Positions 22,738-46,829 of a stretch of DNA of 64,000 nucleotides are shown piece by piece. Made by a program: the position numbers and the translations under genes. The DNA comes from Pelecanus crispus (taxonomy: Eukaryota; Chordata; Aves; Pelecaniformes; Pelecanidae). Where the stretch lies: contig NC_134646.1 in assembly GCF_030463565.1 (NCBI RefSeq), positions 14,908,001 through 14,972,000 on the forward strand, in the 5' to 3' direction. The notes below the pieces were generated by a model. That model did no database searches and was not told the origin of the DNA. It worked only from the letters and a program-made list of their open reading frames with translations. Positions within the stretch are counted from its first letter, which is position 1. Every line of letters starts with the position of its first letter.

Positions 22738-25700
22738 GTAAGTCGTTGCAATCGCGGTGCCTTGAAAACGGTTTCGTTATCAGACGGAATCATGGACTGG
22801 AACGACATATGTATGAAACACTGCTAATACGGATTTTTTTTTTCTTTTTTAATATTACAATCTTGTATAACGCTTGCAAAGCGGTAGGACAGATTTTGTT
22901 GGATTCTGAATGGAATCAGATGTGACCCAGCAAATTTACCTCTTTTCATGAATATGCAGAAGGTAGCAGCTATTTGATGGTCAAGCACAAGAAGTCTTGA
23001 AATATGGAAAGCCTCTTTTGGCTGCTGGTATCTGCGTTGGTGTGACAAGAGTAACCCGACAGTTCCCCTGCTCCCCAAATGAATAGCTTGTTACAGCTGT
23101 TCATTATATTTGTGACAGCAGGGTGGTTAGCATATCACATAAGACAAGATAATATGTCGCAAGGGAATGTCGCGCTCAGTGCAGACGATCCAGAAATCTG
23201 CTGGTGCAATCTGCTTTACTGTCTGCTGCAAACTTAGTGTGCATCTTTGGGACCGCATCAAGGACAATCTGCAAGAGAGGAAAAAATGGCATAGGCATGC
23301 TACGACCTCAACAGAATTTAGATGCTAGACATTCTTTATGTGTTTTATATAGCACAGCCATCAGGTAAAATACACAAGCAGTCTTTGGAGCTGTGGCAGG
23401 ACCTCTGCTGTCCTTGCCTGTGTTTACCTTAGCAAATAAGGCAACACCTGAGGAACAGCAGGTGAAACTTAGAGAATAAAACACACAGTGCTGGGGACCC
23501 AGTATGCACACACCACCTTTTAGGACTTTTCCTTTGAACTATTGCTCACCTCATACACAGCCTCTTGATATGCAAACTCTGTGCTTTCTGTGCCACAGCA
23601 TCAGCCATGAAGTTGGAGAGTCACACTCGCTCCTGCTGCTGCTCTAACCTGGTCACTCTGGACCATTTTGCTCCCGAGTAGAAAACTTCAAATGGAGCAA
23701 AACCCCTCGTGCAGTACCGCTCCCACTTTGGGAGCTCGGACACTGTGTAGGGCAGCAGGGTCATACCCCCTGGGGCTGAGAAGGGAACTAAGCATGGACC
23801 TACTGTGTCCTGGACAATTTCTTTTACAGCAGCATCACAGATGAAAAGGAGGGTGCTAGCATGGCTGTAAGTCTCTTGCCTTCAGCAAAAAGACTCTGTT
23901 TAAGCAAAAGGTTCACAAGGTCTCTGCAGTAGGTCTTAAGTGAGTAGGTCACTGTAGGCATTTCCTTGATGATTGGACCTGTTGTTTTAGGTCCCCCAGA
24001 GGCACTTTTCTCTCCCATGCACCCCGCAGGGGAGCTGGACTGCAGACAGATTCCACTGGGTCTTATCTGTCTGAGCATTTCATAACGGTGTTGTGGTGCC
24101 TAAATACATTTTTGGGTCATCCGTCAGCCTCAGATGACAGAAGCGTTGCCAAAAGCGGAGGTAGAACATACTGCAGAGGCATTTTAAATACTGATTAGTG
24201 CTTTTAAAAGGTGTGATGCCCTGATTTGAAAGGAATTGCAGGTAAACAAAGTTTCTACTATCATAATTTCTGGCATCATAACTGTTAAGCTCTAGTCAGA
24301 AAATGGTAAAAGATGGTAGATTCCCTGAAAACTTAGAACTCGGGGCAAAGACAACAAACATCTTACGTGGAAGCTCAGAGGGAAAGAGTGATAGAATATG
24401 AATCTATAGGATATTGTTAGTTATTGGATGGTGTTTGAAAGCCGGATTGACTTGATAGCTTGTTAAAAGGACCTGACGTTGCAGTTTTGTTGTTACTTAG
24501 TTTAGGGCAACTTTCAAAAAACTACCGTCTTAAAGATTTCTTATAATCTGTGTCCTCGGTAGTCACTAAGGCAGTGCTTTTCATGAAAACAGTTTGTCAT
24601 TTTGGTGCTTTCGATTATGAGGTAATGTGAAGAAGTCAAGGTATAAATACTAACCATTAGGTTCTGTTGTTAAATCAGTATTTGAGCAGTTTGAAAATGA
24701 GTGTGCAACCTCACATTGGACTCCCAGTGTCAGAAATGTCACGCTCTGGAATAATGACAGCTGCTAGCAGGCAGCTCAGCAATATGATTTTGACTACAAA
24801 ATATGATGCTAATTCAATTTAAACATGGTACAAAATGCTACAGGGTGAGCAAACTGATTTACGTGTGCTATCAAAACCAAATTTTAGTATTTGGTCAGGA
24901 CAATGTATTTCTTTGTTTGGGAAGGTTAGGATTGTTGGCTTTATTTTATAAGGCCTTTTGAATGAAGATAACTAATTTTTCTTCCAAGTTTAAGCTGCTA
25001 CAATTCACTGCCTGTTGATGCTGCAGCTCTCCTTACAGATGCCGGCATGCATGCCTACATATCTGCTTGGAGTTAGGGATGAGGCTGGGGAGAGCAGGTA
25101 CCTCCCATTTCCTCAGGCCAGTGGCCCCTGGTAGCCAACCAGTGACCTACTGGAATCAGCAGAACTTTGCCTGGGCAGAGCTGTCCCATCATGTAGGCTG
25201 ATTTCTGCCAAGCCCCGAGTCTGTAATGGTTTTCTTCAAATTCCATAAGAGGAGGTTGAGATTTTTAAGACAACACTTGTGTCTCAGCTGTCCAGTGTTT
25301 GAAAGTATATTTCTGCAGTTTGGGAAATCGGAGGCAGAGTGAGGAGCACCATTAGGCGTACTTGTAGCTAAAAGAACTGTGGGTTAGTTGTACAGTGTAA
25401 TATACGTTGGGGCAACTTGCTAGAGAGGCCAGGTTTTCAGAACAGAAGCACTGTAATGAGGTATCAAAATTAGAGCTAAACACTTCCAAGCACTCAGCCA
25501 TCTTGTCATCTGCAAGGAAGTATGGTTTGGTAGCTACAGCACAAAGAAGTATGTCCACCTGGGCCATAGACTTGGGAGTGTTTTCTTAGAACTATGTTCA
25601 GTAAGGCAGTTGTTTTGTCAGTGGAGAGGTCCTTGCCTCTTCCTTAGCTGCTTTCTTATTCCCATGCTTGCTAAGCAAATACCAGTGCTGCCCCTTTCGC

Positions 25701-26800
25701 TGTCTTCCCCCACCAGATTGCGTTAATTTGGGTCTTGGGGGTGCTTGTTGGCTTGTTTTTTTTTGGTTTTGTTTTTAACCTGTATCTTGTTTAGAATGTG
25801 ACACCGACAACAGTTACATCAGCAGAAATGAGGGGATGATAAAGATGGAGCATAAGGAAGGGTGTCTATCTTGAGTGCCTGTGTTGACAAGAGAAATTGT
25901 AACATCAGACCACACCTTTAATTTCTCAGTTGTCCATTTCATGAAGTCAGGATAATACTTGCCTAATTTATTGTAAACAGAGTAAACTAAGCATATGTGA
26001 GTACTGCACAGTTCATTGTGGAGATGACAAGAGAGCAGTGGTCTGATTGATTGCCTGATGGTCTCACCACTGTATTGCATTGGTTCCCTCCTAGAATGTT
26101 AAAATAGAGACGTGCATTGAACCAGATGGAATTAGATTAGCGTAAACCCTTCTTGGGAAACAGTGGCATCTTCAAAGCAATGCATGCTCATCTCTTCATT
26201 ATTGCTAATGTGCTAGAATGATAAACAAACAGTACAAACATCCCTTTGTCATAGCTCTTAAATCTATATAATGACATTTTGTTTTCTAAGCCTTCATGAA
26301 GTGTGAAATTTGCATTTTTGCAGTACACCACGATTCACTTACCTGAAGAATGCTTTTTAACTGGTTGAAGTGGTTAGTGAGCATGAGAAGAGAGAGAGAA
26401 AATGAGCTGAATATTGTCCATATTAAATAGACAAGGCAACCAAAACCAGAGAGGCCCATCACAAACCTACAAAACATAGCTTGCCTTTTTTTTTTTTTTT
26501 TTTTTTTTTGAGGCAAAACACTTCAAAGATAGTTAAGCACAAAGTTTAAGACAGGAAAGTCCTTTCCAGATTACAAGATTCTTCATGGTTCATCACATGA
26601 CTGTTCTAAGTCCTAAGCGACTGGCCCCTTATTCTATTTTCAAAAAGAAACTTTCAGAAAAGGAGATGAATGGAGATGAAAAACAGTTAACATGGGAACT
26701 CCAAGATCCAGTTTTAGTTCTGGATGTGTCATGTGCATCCATGTATTTACATGCATAGGTTTGTGTGCATTTGTTACATACCTCCTTTTTCCCCCCACAG
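22738..26800 (+). other. ZNF330: ZNF330 intron 1 (or 5' flank)
   Basis: Assigned as intron because the CpG island lies upstream and a strong acceptor (a CT-rich tract ending CCCCCCACAG) closes it at 26800. It contains a 24-base poly-T at 26486-26509 and otherwise nothing I can name. The exact 5' end depends on which exon 1 donor is used. Confidence 0.55.
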
Positions 26801-36753
<9,953 letters not shown>

Positions 36754-37193
36754 GCTTAGTATGCTGGCAAGCTAAAAACACTTGGAAGGAGCCAAGCAGT
36801 GCTTCACCCGAGTTGTGTACATGCCAGTAGGATAGCTCTTTCAGGTAGTTACCTATCAAAGTTAGAGAGTAAAGAGTGTGGGACTTCTGCAGTAACTCCA
36901 AGTGAGATTTTCTTTTTTTGTATAAGTGAATATTGAGTTTGGGACTGGGGGGGGAAGACAGGAATATTTCTGTTCCCCTAAGCAACAGATACGGTTTTGT
37001 CTTTGAGTTACTGAGTATAAGGGTTCAATGCCATTTTCTGCTATCAATACAGGAACATGGGAGAGCCGTACAACTTGCTTCCATTGCTCATTAGAAATTA
37101 AGTTATTTTTTACAAATACATAACAATTTTTTTAACTGATTTCATAAAATTAATGTGGTGGGTTGGTGACTGCATTTCTTTTTTGGTCTGCAC

Positions 37194-37199
37194 AATAAA
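37194..37199 (+). promoter_or_regulatory. Polyadenylation signal AATAAA, proximal
   Basis: AATAAA lies 441 bases after the ZNF330 stop codon, preceded by a T-rich and TG-rich stretch. It is a candidate proximal 3' end. Confidence 0.6.
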
Positions 37200-37448
37200 A
37201 GTCAACTGCATTCTGTAATGAATTGTCATAAATATTGATCTCCCTTGAATAGCTGGTAAAGCAGGTTGTATATACAAAGTGTAAACTGACACTAAAATAA
37301 CTTCCTTGTTTATGTAGGTAAGGCAGATCAATGTAGTTCTCTATGTACTTGAACATTACCTTTCCAGCATTTTTAGTATTAGCTATTAATCAGTGGGGCT
37401 ATATGCAGTCATTACAAGTGCACCCCAGATAATCAAAAATTTTATTGC

Positions 37449-37454
37449 AATAAA
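37449..37454 (+). promoter_or_regulatory. Polyadenylation signal AATAAA, distal
   Basis: AATAAA is followed within 10 bases by TGTTGCTGT, a GU-rich downstream element. It is a candidate distal 3' end for ZNF330. Confidence 0.55.
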
Positions 37455-37475
37455 AATGTTGCTGTATCCCCTCTG

Positions 37476-40400
37476 CCACTAAAATCTATAAGACAATTTC
37501 TCATTAGATCAAAAAGAGGCTGGTTTCTTCTGTGCCTAGCCTTCAACTCTTTTCCTTGCACATGATACAAAAAAAAAAAGATAGGAAACAACCCCTGTAT
37601 ATGAATTGATGAGGTGAGAAAACATAGGGGCGTTCAAAATACTGGATTCAAATAGCGTTCTGTGCAAGTGTGCTGGTACGAGGCAAGTGATCAGCACATC
37701 TGAGCTGAGGAGGTGACACTTGCAGAAGTGTTTGCAGTGATTCTCATTTGAAAGTCAACATGTTAATTACCAATCTACACATCTAAGTGACAGTATTTAG
37801 TTTCCTCCTGTAGGGGAATGTTGAGAGGATAGCAACTGTAGGAGCAGACAGATCAAGATACAGGAGCAGCCACCTAAAGCATTACTCCAGCTTTCTAAAT
37901 GCCATGCTTAAATGCCAGAGAGCCATTTCTTGTTATCTGTCAAATATCTGAACTGATGATAGAATTACCTAATTTTCTGGTGCTTTCTCTACTGTTTCTT
38001 AACAGCTAAAGGTCATATGTTGGCAGAGCATACCCTGCTGAGAATAGTTTTTAATGATGTTAGGATTGCCAAATGAGCATTTCCTAACAAAACAGGATTG
38101 CAGAACCTGGCCTTGATATTTCCCTCCTAAATACCTCTCACGCCAAACGCATAAAAGACCTGAGCTGGAATGCATCCAAGACAAAACCAAACTGACAAAG
38201 AGCACAACTTGGTTATGGCAGCTGAGGGAAAAAACTACTGGAGAGAGGGACATGACCTGATCAGTGCATGCCAAGCGCTTGCCTTCAGGACTGGGAAGGA
38301 AACCAGTTAATGCACTGTCTGAGAGCCAAATCCCCTTCAAAAATTGAAACTCCAGTGCCTTCCAGTTTCATGTGCTAGTGAAGACCTACCCATCTTAAAT
38401 TATGTACCCGATAGATGTCTTGATTAGTCTTTCACATAACCAAACTCAAAGCGAGGGAAGTTGGATGCCTGCCAGTTCAACAGCGATTACTTATTTGTGA
38501 AATTGGCACCTGTGATAGCATTTCTGCTCAACTTCATGTGGTCCAGAAACTTCCACAGTTGAGTCCATCTGTGGCTGGTCAATTCCAGTAACAATGCCAA
38601 GTTTTTATCTTGGCTAATGTTTCAAATACAAAACAATTTTTTTGTACAAAGTCTTATATAGGATTGAGGAAAGTATGTGTGTTTCTGCATATACATAAAA
38701 TTATAGCTGCTTGTGTGTCATTTATTAATATTACTACTTAACCACAGAAAATTCCCCTTTAAGGTTCTTGGCTCTTGAATTAGGTTTTTCCCATATGAAA
38801 TCTGCTGCTGTCACTGGCCGTGCCAAAGGCTGCTGACGTAACAGAATTAATCATCATAATCAGAGTAAAGAATTACTCATTTTCTCATTGAAATGTCCTT
38901 GCACTGATCCTTGCAAGTTCAATCCTCCAGAGCTAATGCGTGTTCCTATGATACTGTCATAAGAGAAGGCCACAGCACTGCCTACAACAGATGCTCAGGA
39001 TACTTGCTGTAATTTAGCAAGGTCACCATTCAACGGACAGAGGCATTTATTTGCTTTTTCTTTGTACTGCTGTTCATACCACTGAAAATGCCTGTGCTAT
39101 GAACCTGGCTGGAAATAGGGCCCAGGTATTAGACCTGCAGCAGCTGGCCTTCCAAGGGGTCACAAGCAGCAAGTTTAAGCTGCTTTAAAGTAATCCAGTG
39201 GGTTCAAGCTAGAATAGACAAACATGACCGTGTTTTCTACTAACAGAGCTGGTCAATTTGTGACAGGACAGGCAGGTTACGATGCTACGGGTTGCACTTT
39301 CTCACCCTTGTCTGCTTATTTAGTGAAGTTAAAAGCACATGGTCTGCTGGTGTTAGGTCCTTGGAGCTTGCTTTCATAGAAAAGGCATCATTTTGGTTGC
39401 CTTAAGGTAAATTGCAGGAAGGGGATGAACACATATCCTAGCTTTATTGAAAAACAGGTCTGGGACAAACTTCCAATCTTGTCGGCTCCATTTTTCTTCA
39501 TTGCTCTTAGTCTACTTTGAAATATCTTGGGAGGAGTGTTGGTAGGGCACTCACAGGGCAGTATGCCATCTCTACACCAAAAATGTAAATTAGCGCTCCA
39601 TTTACTTCTGAATTCAGCAGCTGATTTAGCTATTGCTAAATCTGAAGGTGAGGATGCTGTGGTACTGATGACATGCACTTTACAACTCACAGGATCTCAA
39701 GCTAGTTCAGGCACTGCCACAATCCACCAAGTACTCTCAAGTGACTGCTGAGGTGCTTCTTATCAGAGAGAGATGATTTTTCAAGTCATTGGAGTCCAGT
39801 ACTTAGTGTCTGGGCACACAAAAACCCCCATGCATAACTCCATGTTTTTAAGACTGCAGTACTGCAGAGTGTGCTTCCTGGTGGGGCAAGGGTCAGATAA
39901 ATAAAATCCTGAGACTGTACATGACATTGACATTTCTTTTGAAAATCCTGTCCCTAATTAAAGGAAATTCTGAGCTGAGAGGACAGTTTTAACACGTAAT
40001 CCGGAATACTTGAACATCATATATAGTACTCCAGAAAACCAAGATCTTGATAAGTCTTACACTTACTTTAGATTTTTTCCACCTCCAGGATGACCATTTA
40101 AACGAAGCTGAAGCAGAGTTTGAATCAATATCACAGTAATATTTATTGCGCCTGTAGACCCTAAAAAACAAGAGCTCTGTCCACCTCTGTAAGCTCTTTT
40201 CTGGTATTAGTTTGTTCTGGTGACAGCACCAGCTCATTATGAATTCATTGGGTGCTTATGTGGATTTAATGCATTTTTGCTTACGCTCAGGTGTGATTTA
40301 GCACCTGTGACTGGGAGTCTTTTGGTCAATCCTGTTGCAGGGTTACTGGTTTTGTTTCCAGCAAATTAATGTGAAGATCATTGTAACACACTGAACAGTT

Positions 40401-43093
40401 TCAGTTGCCAGTTGATCAAGGAGTAGCATGCGTGTTGCAGAGAATTGGAGGACAAGCTTCAGGAGTGCTTAGAGTCCTATTTGTTCAGGCAGAAAGCATA
40501 TTAGTGTGTCTTACAAGACATTACATGCACCTATCCAGGTCCTGATCCTATTTCCAGAGGAACCAATGGCAAAGCTCCCATTTATCCAAGCGGGAGCAAT
40601 TTAATAATCTTTACTATCTACAGTTCATCTTAAAATGTCAAGAGGTATTATGGAACAAAACATGAGGATAAGCTGAAGTGAGGAAGATGGAGCAAAGCTT
40701 GACATGAGGTTAATGTGCTACCATTAGCATAAAAATATTCTAAACTTCAACAATTCTACTGGAAAGCGCTTTGAAGACTGAAAGAGGAAGCTGTTTAAAG
40801 CAGAAAGAGATAAGATTCTACAAAATACATTTAACAAGATGTAGAATTTAATTACTCATCTCCTGAAAGTCTGCACATAGTCCATAAATATTTGCTAAAA
40901 GCTCATGGCAATTAGGACACAGACAAATTTTATCATCTCTGCTTTGTAGGTACATAAATAGAAAACACAGTAATTGACAAAATCACAGCCTGAGCCATCC
41001 AGTTGGCAACAGCCCTCTGCAGCTTGGCCTCTCCATCTCCTACCCACGAAACTCTAGAGCAAACATATTTTATAACTGATGGCACTTCTTTATTAAGATT
41101 ATGCGTACTGTAATTAGCTACCACACATCTGAAATTTGAAGCAGGGCCTAGTTGTAGCTTCCATAGCCAGGATGGACCAAAAAATAATGTCAGCAAGAGA
41201 ATGTCACAGACATGAGGATCATTCCATGGAAAAGTCACCGGTTTCCTTTTGCTAAATAAACAATAGGCTCACAAGCCCATACTCTGTCTTCTGCAGCTAT
41301 TTACTTGAGCAGATACTCATGCAATATTGGGGCAGAAATCACATTTCAATCTCTCACCAAATTAAGCTGCTACTACTAAGCACACAGTTTTGCTGTTAGT
41401 TTATAACCATCCCATTTTTAAGCACTGCACAATGTTTTTTGAAAAAGAGAAAAAACTGAAAAGCATGAGAAAGCCTTTTGTAGCTATCTCTACTCCTGCT
41501 GTTTTCTAACACTAAAGCATACTAAAACTTTTGCTGCATTCCTTTTAACCCAAGCGCTGAAGCCAGTGATTCTTCCACAGTGTTCTCCAAATTAACCATA
41601 ATTGGAAATTCACTTGTTTCCTTCTGAAATGAGAAGTACCGAGTGCCTACAGGGCCTGAGTAATATTTTGAGTTCATCATGATGTTACATGACATCTGTT
41701 GTAGATTTTCACATCACAAAACCACTGAGTAAGGGGGTTTTTAAAATTTTTTATTAGAGAGTTAGAATGCCAAAGACCCACAATTTCTTTAGCAGGTAAT
41801 ACAAATATTTTACTGCTATAGTTACCCGTTGCTCTTCCTACTGTTTTATTTTTGGCACAGAGGAAGAGGTTGATTCTTTTGAAAGTGAATCACTGCTAGT
41901 CAGGCACATAAACCCTTGGTCTGCCTCCAGTCTGATTTAAATTCAGCACCTTATTTTGATAGCAGAGACAAGGATGAGCCCGTTTGAGATTTTCCCACCA
42001 GCAGGAGAGGTCCGCAAGGACCTCACCCCTGATGTCAGCATCAATTCCAAGTGGCGTGCTCTCCTGCCAGTTCAAGGTAGTAACAACCGAAACGTGACCT
42101 TTCACTAGATTACTTTGGAAGCCTGAAGAAGCCCAAATGCTGCAGCCTCTACCTCTCTCTGAATGCATACTGGCTGGAAAAACAGCTACTACAAAGCTGA
42201 ATCCCATGAAGAAGGTATTTTCACTTTACTTCCTCAGGGATAACAGAATGTGCCCACAAGCTTATACAGAAGTCATTATTACTGGTTTTTTTCCTTATTA
42301 AAAAAATAATAATCTATTGAGCATGGATTTAAGTGAGAAAAAGAAACAGCAGCAGAAAGATAAATAAAGATGTTACCCTATCAGCAGCTGAACAACAAAG
42401 CAGTACTGAATGCTCTGGAAGAGGGGGATGCAGGGAGAATACCATATGCTCACAATTGGCTTTTTCTGCACCCTCCTCTTAAGTCTGGAAGTACAGGCCA
42501 AGAAAGCATTACACAGAGCTTAACCTCAGGGTTTTTGTTTGCCAAAGCATTAACAGTTCCAAGGGAGCTTCAGAGGGAGCACCATACAATTTCTTACTAG
42601 GCATGTAGTGCGCACAACCGCTGCGACCAGATTTGGAACATTAAGAATAATTTAGAAGTTAGATGATAAATTGCATTCCTTGCCTATTCTCCCAACTTTC
42701 TTGACGTTATATGTATTTCAAAGATCCCATCATGACATTTACATGCTAATACCGCACAAGCACGCTCCTCTGACCTACCATCAGCAATCATTTCTAAGCA
42801 GATAGTGCCAACATAAAACATAGCAGGTACTGTCTAGGTTTATCACATCTTCAGAAGAAGACTACTCTTGTCCAACACTTCACAAAGCCATCAGCAAATC
42901 AACAGCTTAAGAAGCCTTTCCAGAAAGCCACATTTCTGACCATGGTTTCAGTAAGTTTTAGTCAACTGAGGGTGGACCTGCGCCCAACATACTGCTGGTG
43001 CTGGAGTGCAGATCTACACCCACCATTCCCTGGGCTCCGTCAGGGCTGCTGCACCACAGCATGCTCAAACCCTGCCCCGAGCCCAGCTGCGGG
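37476..43093. other. Intergenic, no gene recognised
   Basis: Unique-looking AT-rich DNA downstream of ZNF330. Open frames are short and show no known family. No CR1, LTR or RNA gene seen. Confidence 0.55.
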
Positions 43094-43122
43094 GTGCCAG
43101 AACACCTTCCCCCGCACACCTT

Positions 43123-43180
43123 GTGTGGACACAACACCTTCCCACAGCGCTGTATGGACACAACACCTTCCCACAGCCCT
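43123..43180. repeat. Minisatellite, 29-bp unit, two copies
   Basis: Two adjacent units share GGACACAACACCTTCCCACA (starting 43127 and 43156). Partial, diverged pieces of the unit lie on both sides (about 43096-43122 and 43181-43193). The surroundings are C-rich. Confidence 0.8.
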
Positions 43181-43193
43181 GCATAGCCACCAG

Positions 43194-46100
43194 AGCTACA
43201 AACGCACCAGAGCTCACTCACAAGGGAAACCACTCACCACTGCGAGCTTCCCCCCTCCTCTCCAGGCCTGTGAACCATCTCCTTGCCACCAGCTGCATCT
43301 GACCATCACGCTTCCCTTGTAGAGAAAGTGAAACTATCACTCACCCGCAGGCAAAATGACTCCGGACCAGGGTGCCAGCCAATGCTCCTCTGCACCATAG
43401 AAGCTCACAGCTCACTCACTGCCTGCTCCCCTGTTTATGACCTTCCTCCCCACCTGCACCCCTTCAGCAGGGCCCAGCTGGCCCCTCCCTGATGGGACAG
43501 GTGAGCAGGGTCTCCCTCCACATCAGCAAGCCCGGTAATTACCGCAGCCTTTGCCTGTTGCTGTCAGATGAGCTGCCATGGCCCCTCTGCACATTTGCAG
43601 ATGCTGCGTGATCAAGTACCAAGTCCTGCTGCACCTTCCTGCTGCTTCAAAGGATAAAATGTTGCAGCATAAAGTATGAATAACATTTATCGTATTTAAA
43701 ATGTGAGAGATCTCCTATGCTATGCTGTTTTATTACATCTAAAATGAATTTGCAGATGATGATATATATTTTCTACTGACCCTGGATGTTTTATCATTAA
43801 AATACTAGCACTCTTGTTACAATGCCTTCATAATATATTCATATGACTATCTCAGCTTCTAGAAAACTAAAATATAACCTCGTGGTCTTTTATATGCTGT
43901 AATTTGTCTTTGAGTATTAAAGAAAAATATTATAGCTGCATCAGATTATTAACAGCAAAAAGGAACCACAGCCTGTACAGTGCAATTTAAACATATCTGA
44001 AAGTCTTTGTCCTGCTGGAGATGTTTGGTTCTCAGATAATCAACTTGCTCCAGCTTTCCAGAGAAAGTTAAGGTCTTCCCACTTGTTCCATTTCGGTCTC
44101 ATAAGCTGCAGTCCAGCAGAGGAGCATGCCCTGGGGTGACAGACGTTGCTGGAGCTGACAGAGAAGTAGTGTTCAGCCAAGCAGTGATCTGACCCGTGAA
44201 GCTGCAGGACACGGTATTTTGTTTCCAACTAAGCTCAGGTCCTTTGGTGAAATATCCTAAGGTGAGAACAAAAGCCAAATGATCTGTCATGTTCTTCGCT
44301 AGACTGAGTCTAGTGTCTGCGTTTTGTTCTAATACATGGAATACTGTCAAACCACATTATTAATAAACCTGAGGGATGGTTTTCCTGTACCTGTTTATTC
44401 TAGGACTTCAGCTCCCTGCGTGCCGTACAGCACTCTGCGCTGCGGTCCTTTGCTCATCTCAATCTCTGCGCTTTGCCTTCCTGCCAAAGACCGCACTGCT
44501 GCCCGCTCACCGTTAGGTGCAGTTCAACTGCAGGAGCTGATGTCTGGCACCCAGTAAGCCGTGACTGTGTTAGGATGAGCTGGGTGCCAATGAAACATAG
44601 CCTGTGGGCTGGGCAAATGTGGTCTTTGGACAACCTCCTCCTTCGTCTGAGCCTGCAGGACCTGGTGGGGGTTGCCTGCTCACCCCCAGCTGGGCTCAGA
44701 CAAACCTCTCCAAACTGCAGCAGGGACCACACCTTTGCATTGCCCTTTTTCCAGTGTTAGTGTTCCTTCTGGCACTAATATTGATCATTTAGTATGTGAG
44801 ATCAAACCTTTGAAGCTTTGTAAGTTGTTTTTGCAGTACGGTAAGTGACGGAGAGCCCAAGTACAACTCACTTCCATTTACTCAGAGCTGGCAGCTGGGA
44901 ACAGCAGAAGGCAATTCTTGTCTCAGGAATCTCAGCCCAGCACCAGTCACTGGTTTTTAGGGAGCCATTTCTGCCTAAAGAATCGAGTCTAATCAAGACT
45001 AAGGCAAAGAGCACAAGCTCCAGCTGCTTGCAGAGCCTGCGCTCCCTCGAGCAATGCCTCTGCACAGAGTCTTGCAAACCGAAGCTAAGAGCACACCACA
45101 TTTCTCTCTGAAGCTGAACAGAAAGACCAGCACAAAAAGCTGTTTGTGTGCTTTGGTTTTCTGCTAACGACAGGACTTTCCACCTTCTGAGACTCAAAAT
45201 TAATGAATATACGTAAATGTAGAATCAGTGACTGTGGTTTAAAAAACCCCTCACTTAAGACTCAGGTCAGATTACCTCTGTGTTTAGTGTAGGAAATAAG
45301 CAAACGATAATTTCCTGTCATTGAAATTAAGGGAATTGTGCAATTGATCCTGGGAAAGTTCAAAATGTGCTGAGATGCCAAGTATCCACTTCCAATTGTT
45401 ACTAGATGAACAACAACATACCTTATATTGCTTCTAAGGGCCCAAACTCAGCTTTCACGTACTGTGAGACCTCTATTGCCATCTTAATTAGAAATTTATG
45501 GCACCCTGGCTGAACTGTTTGCTGTTACAGCCACACTCTGCAGGGAAGAGGAAACTGATAAGATGCTTGACTGAAGGAATACCTTTTGAAGATGTGGAAG
45601 ATTAAGTAGAGGTGCCAGGAGAAGGAATTCCCAGGTCTATGGTATACTGCGATTTATTTTGAGGTGTTGGAATTGCATGCCATCCTTACTCAGTTCAGAT
45701 TAATCCTGAGATCTGGCTGCACCAGAAATTCATGGCCTTCATCTGTGCCTGTAAGCCATGAAAGCACCATCTTCTGATGTAAACAAACCCAAGTTCTTTA
45801 ACACTTCAAAGATCCAGCAGATTTGTAGAATTTTCTGCTTTTACTAATGCCACTACTCCAAACGTTAGGAATTCAGGTTTATCCCATTGCTCCTTTATCA
45901 GTAGAAGAGTAGCTTCTGACCAGGTGGTCTTAAATTTGTGCTCCTCAATACTACAGAATTTGCACTGTCAGGGAAAGAGGTCCTTCTGTCACTTGTTCAA
46001 TTTACATGGGAAACAGTCAGTCACTTGATACATAAACTGTATCACTGGCCAGTTGAAAGAGCTAACATAATATTAATCTAGTTTCAGCTGCATCCAGGCA

Positions 46101-46829
46101 TTTACACAATAACTCAGGTATTAAGCTACCTTTGTGATTTCAATTACCTACTTTTTATATGCCTGGGAAGTAACTATAAAGTTCTCAGCGTAAAACTAAT
46201 AAAGGAGAGAGTTCTATGTAAGTGGCAAGTGAGTTATTGCAGTTGCTCTAGGCAATGTAACCTACTTCTGCCTAGTCACAGGTGGGAAAGGTTTACTCAT
46301 TGTCTAAATTTTATATGCACAGAAAGAAAAGCAAAACACGAAAGCAATCCTGCTTCCTCTCCAAACTCAGTTTTTCCCTCTCCTCCCCCCCTGCAGCCAA
46401 AAAATCAAATCAGTTTCTTTTAAAGGAAAGGAGTCTTGATGGGACTGTACTGTAAGGTGGAGAAGGTTATTACCTAAAATTTTATTGCAGCTTAGGGGAG
46501 AAGAGTAACAGTCTGAAGATGCAGTGAATTTCAGAAAACCAAAATGTAGCCATTTTAAATTGTATTTTTATATTGGATTGATCAGGCAAATGTGTTACTT
46601 TAGAGATAAGGCAGAAGTTATCATACTGAGAGATGGTTTCTAGCCACACTATCATCTGGTTAAAAAGATGCAGCCCCCAAGGGCTCTGCTTGTTTATTAA
46701 AAGCATCTGCTTTATTTTCAGAAGAAAAATTTAAAATCATTACTTCAAAAAGAGTGTGGCAGAACCGGAAAGAGGGAGTTACTTTAAGGCTGTGAAATGA
46801 CAGGGGCCCTGACTCCACCCGTTACTAAA
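43194..46829. other. Intergenic, no gene recognised
   Basis: Mixed composition, with several short overlapping frames near 44.4-45.2 kb that are not conserved-looking. No repeat family or RNA gene recognised. Confidence 0.5.

Larger units (their letters stand above)
36754..37475 (+). other. ZNF330: ZNF330 3' UTR (end not fixed)
   Basis: AT-rich sequence after the stop with two canonical polyadenylation signals, at 37194 and 37449. Use of the first gives a 3' UTR of about 460 bases, and use of the second about 720. Confidence 0.7.
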
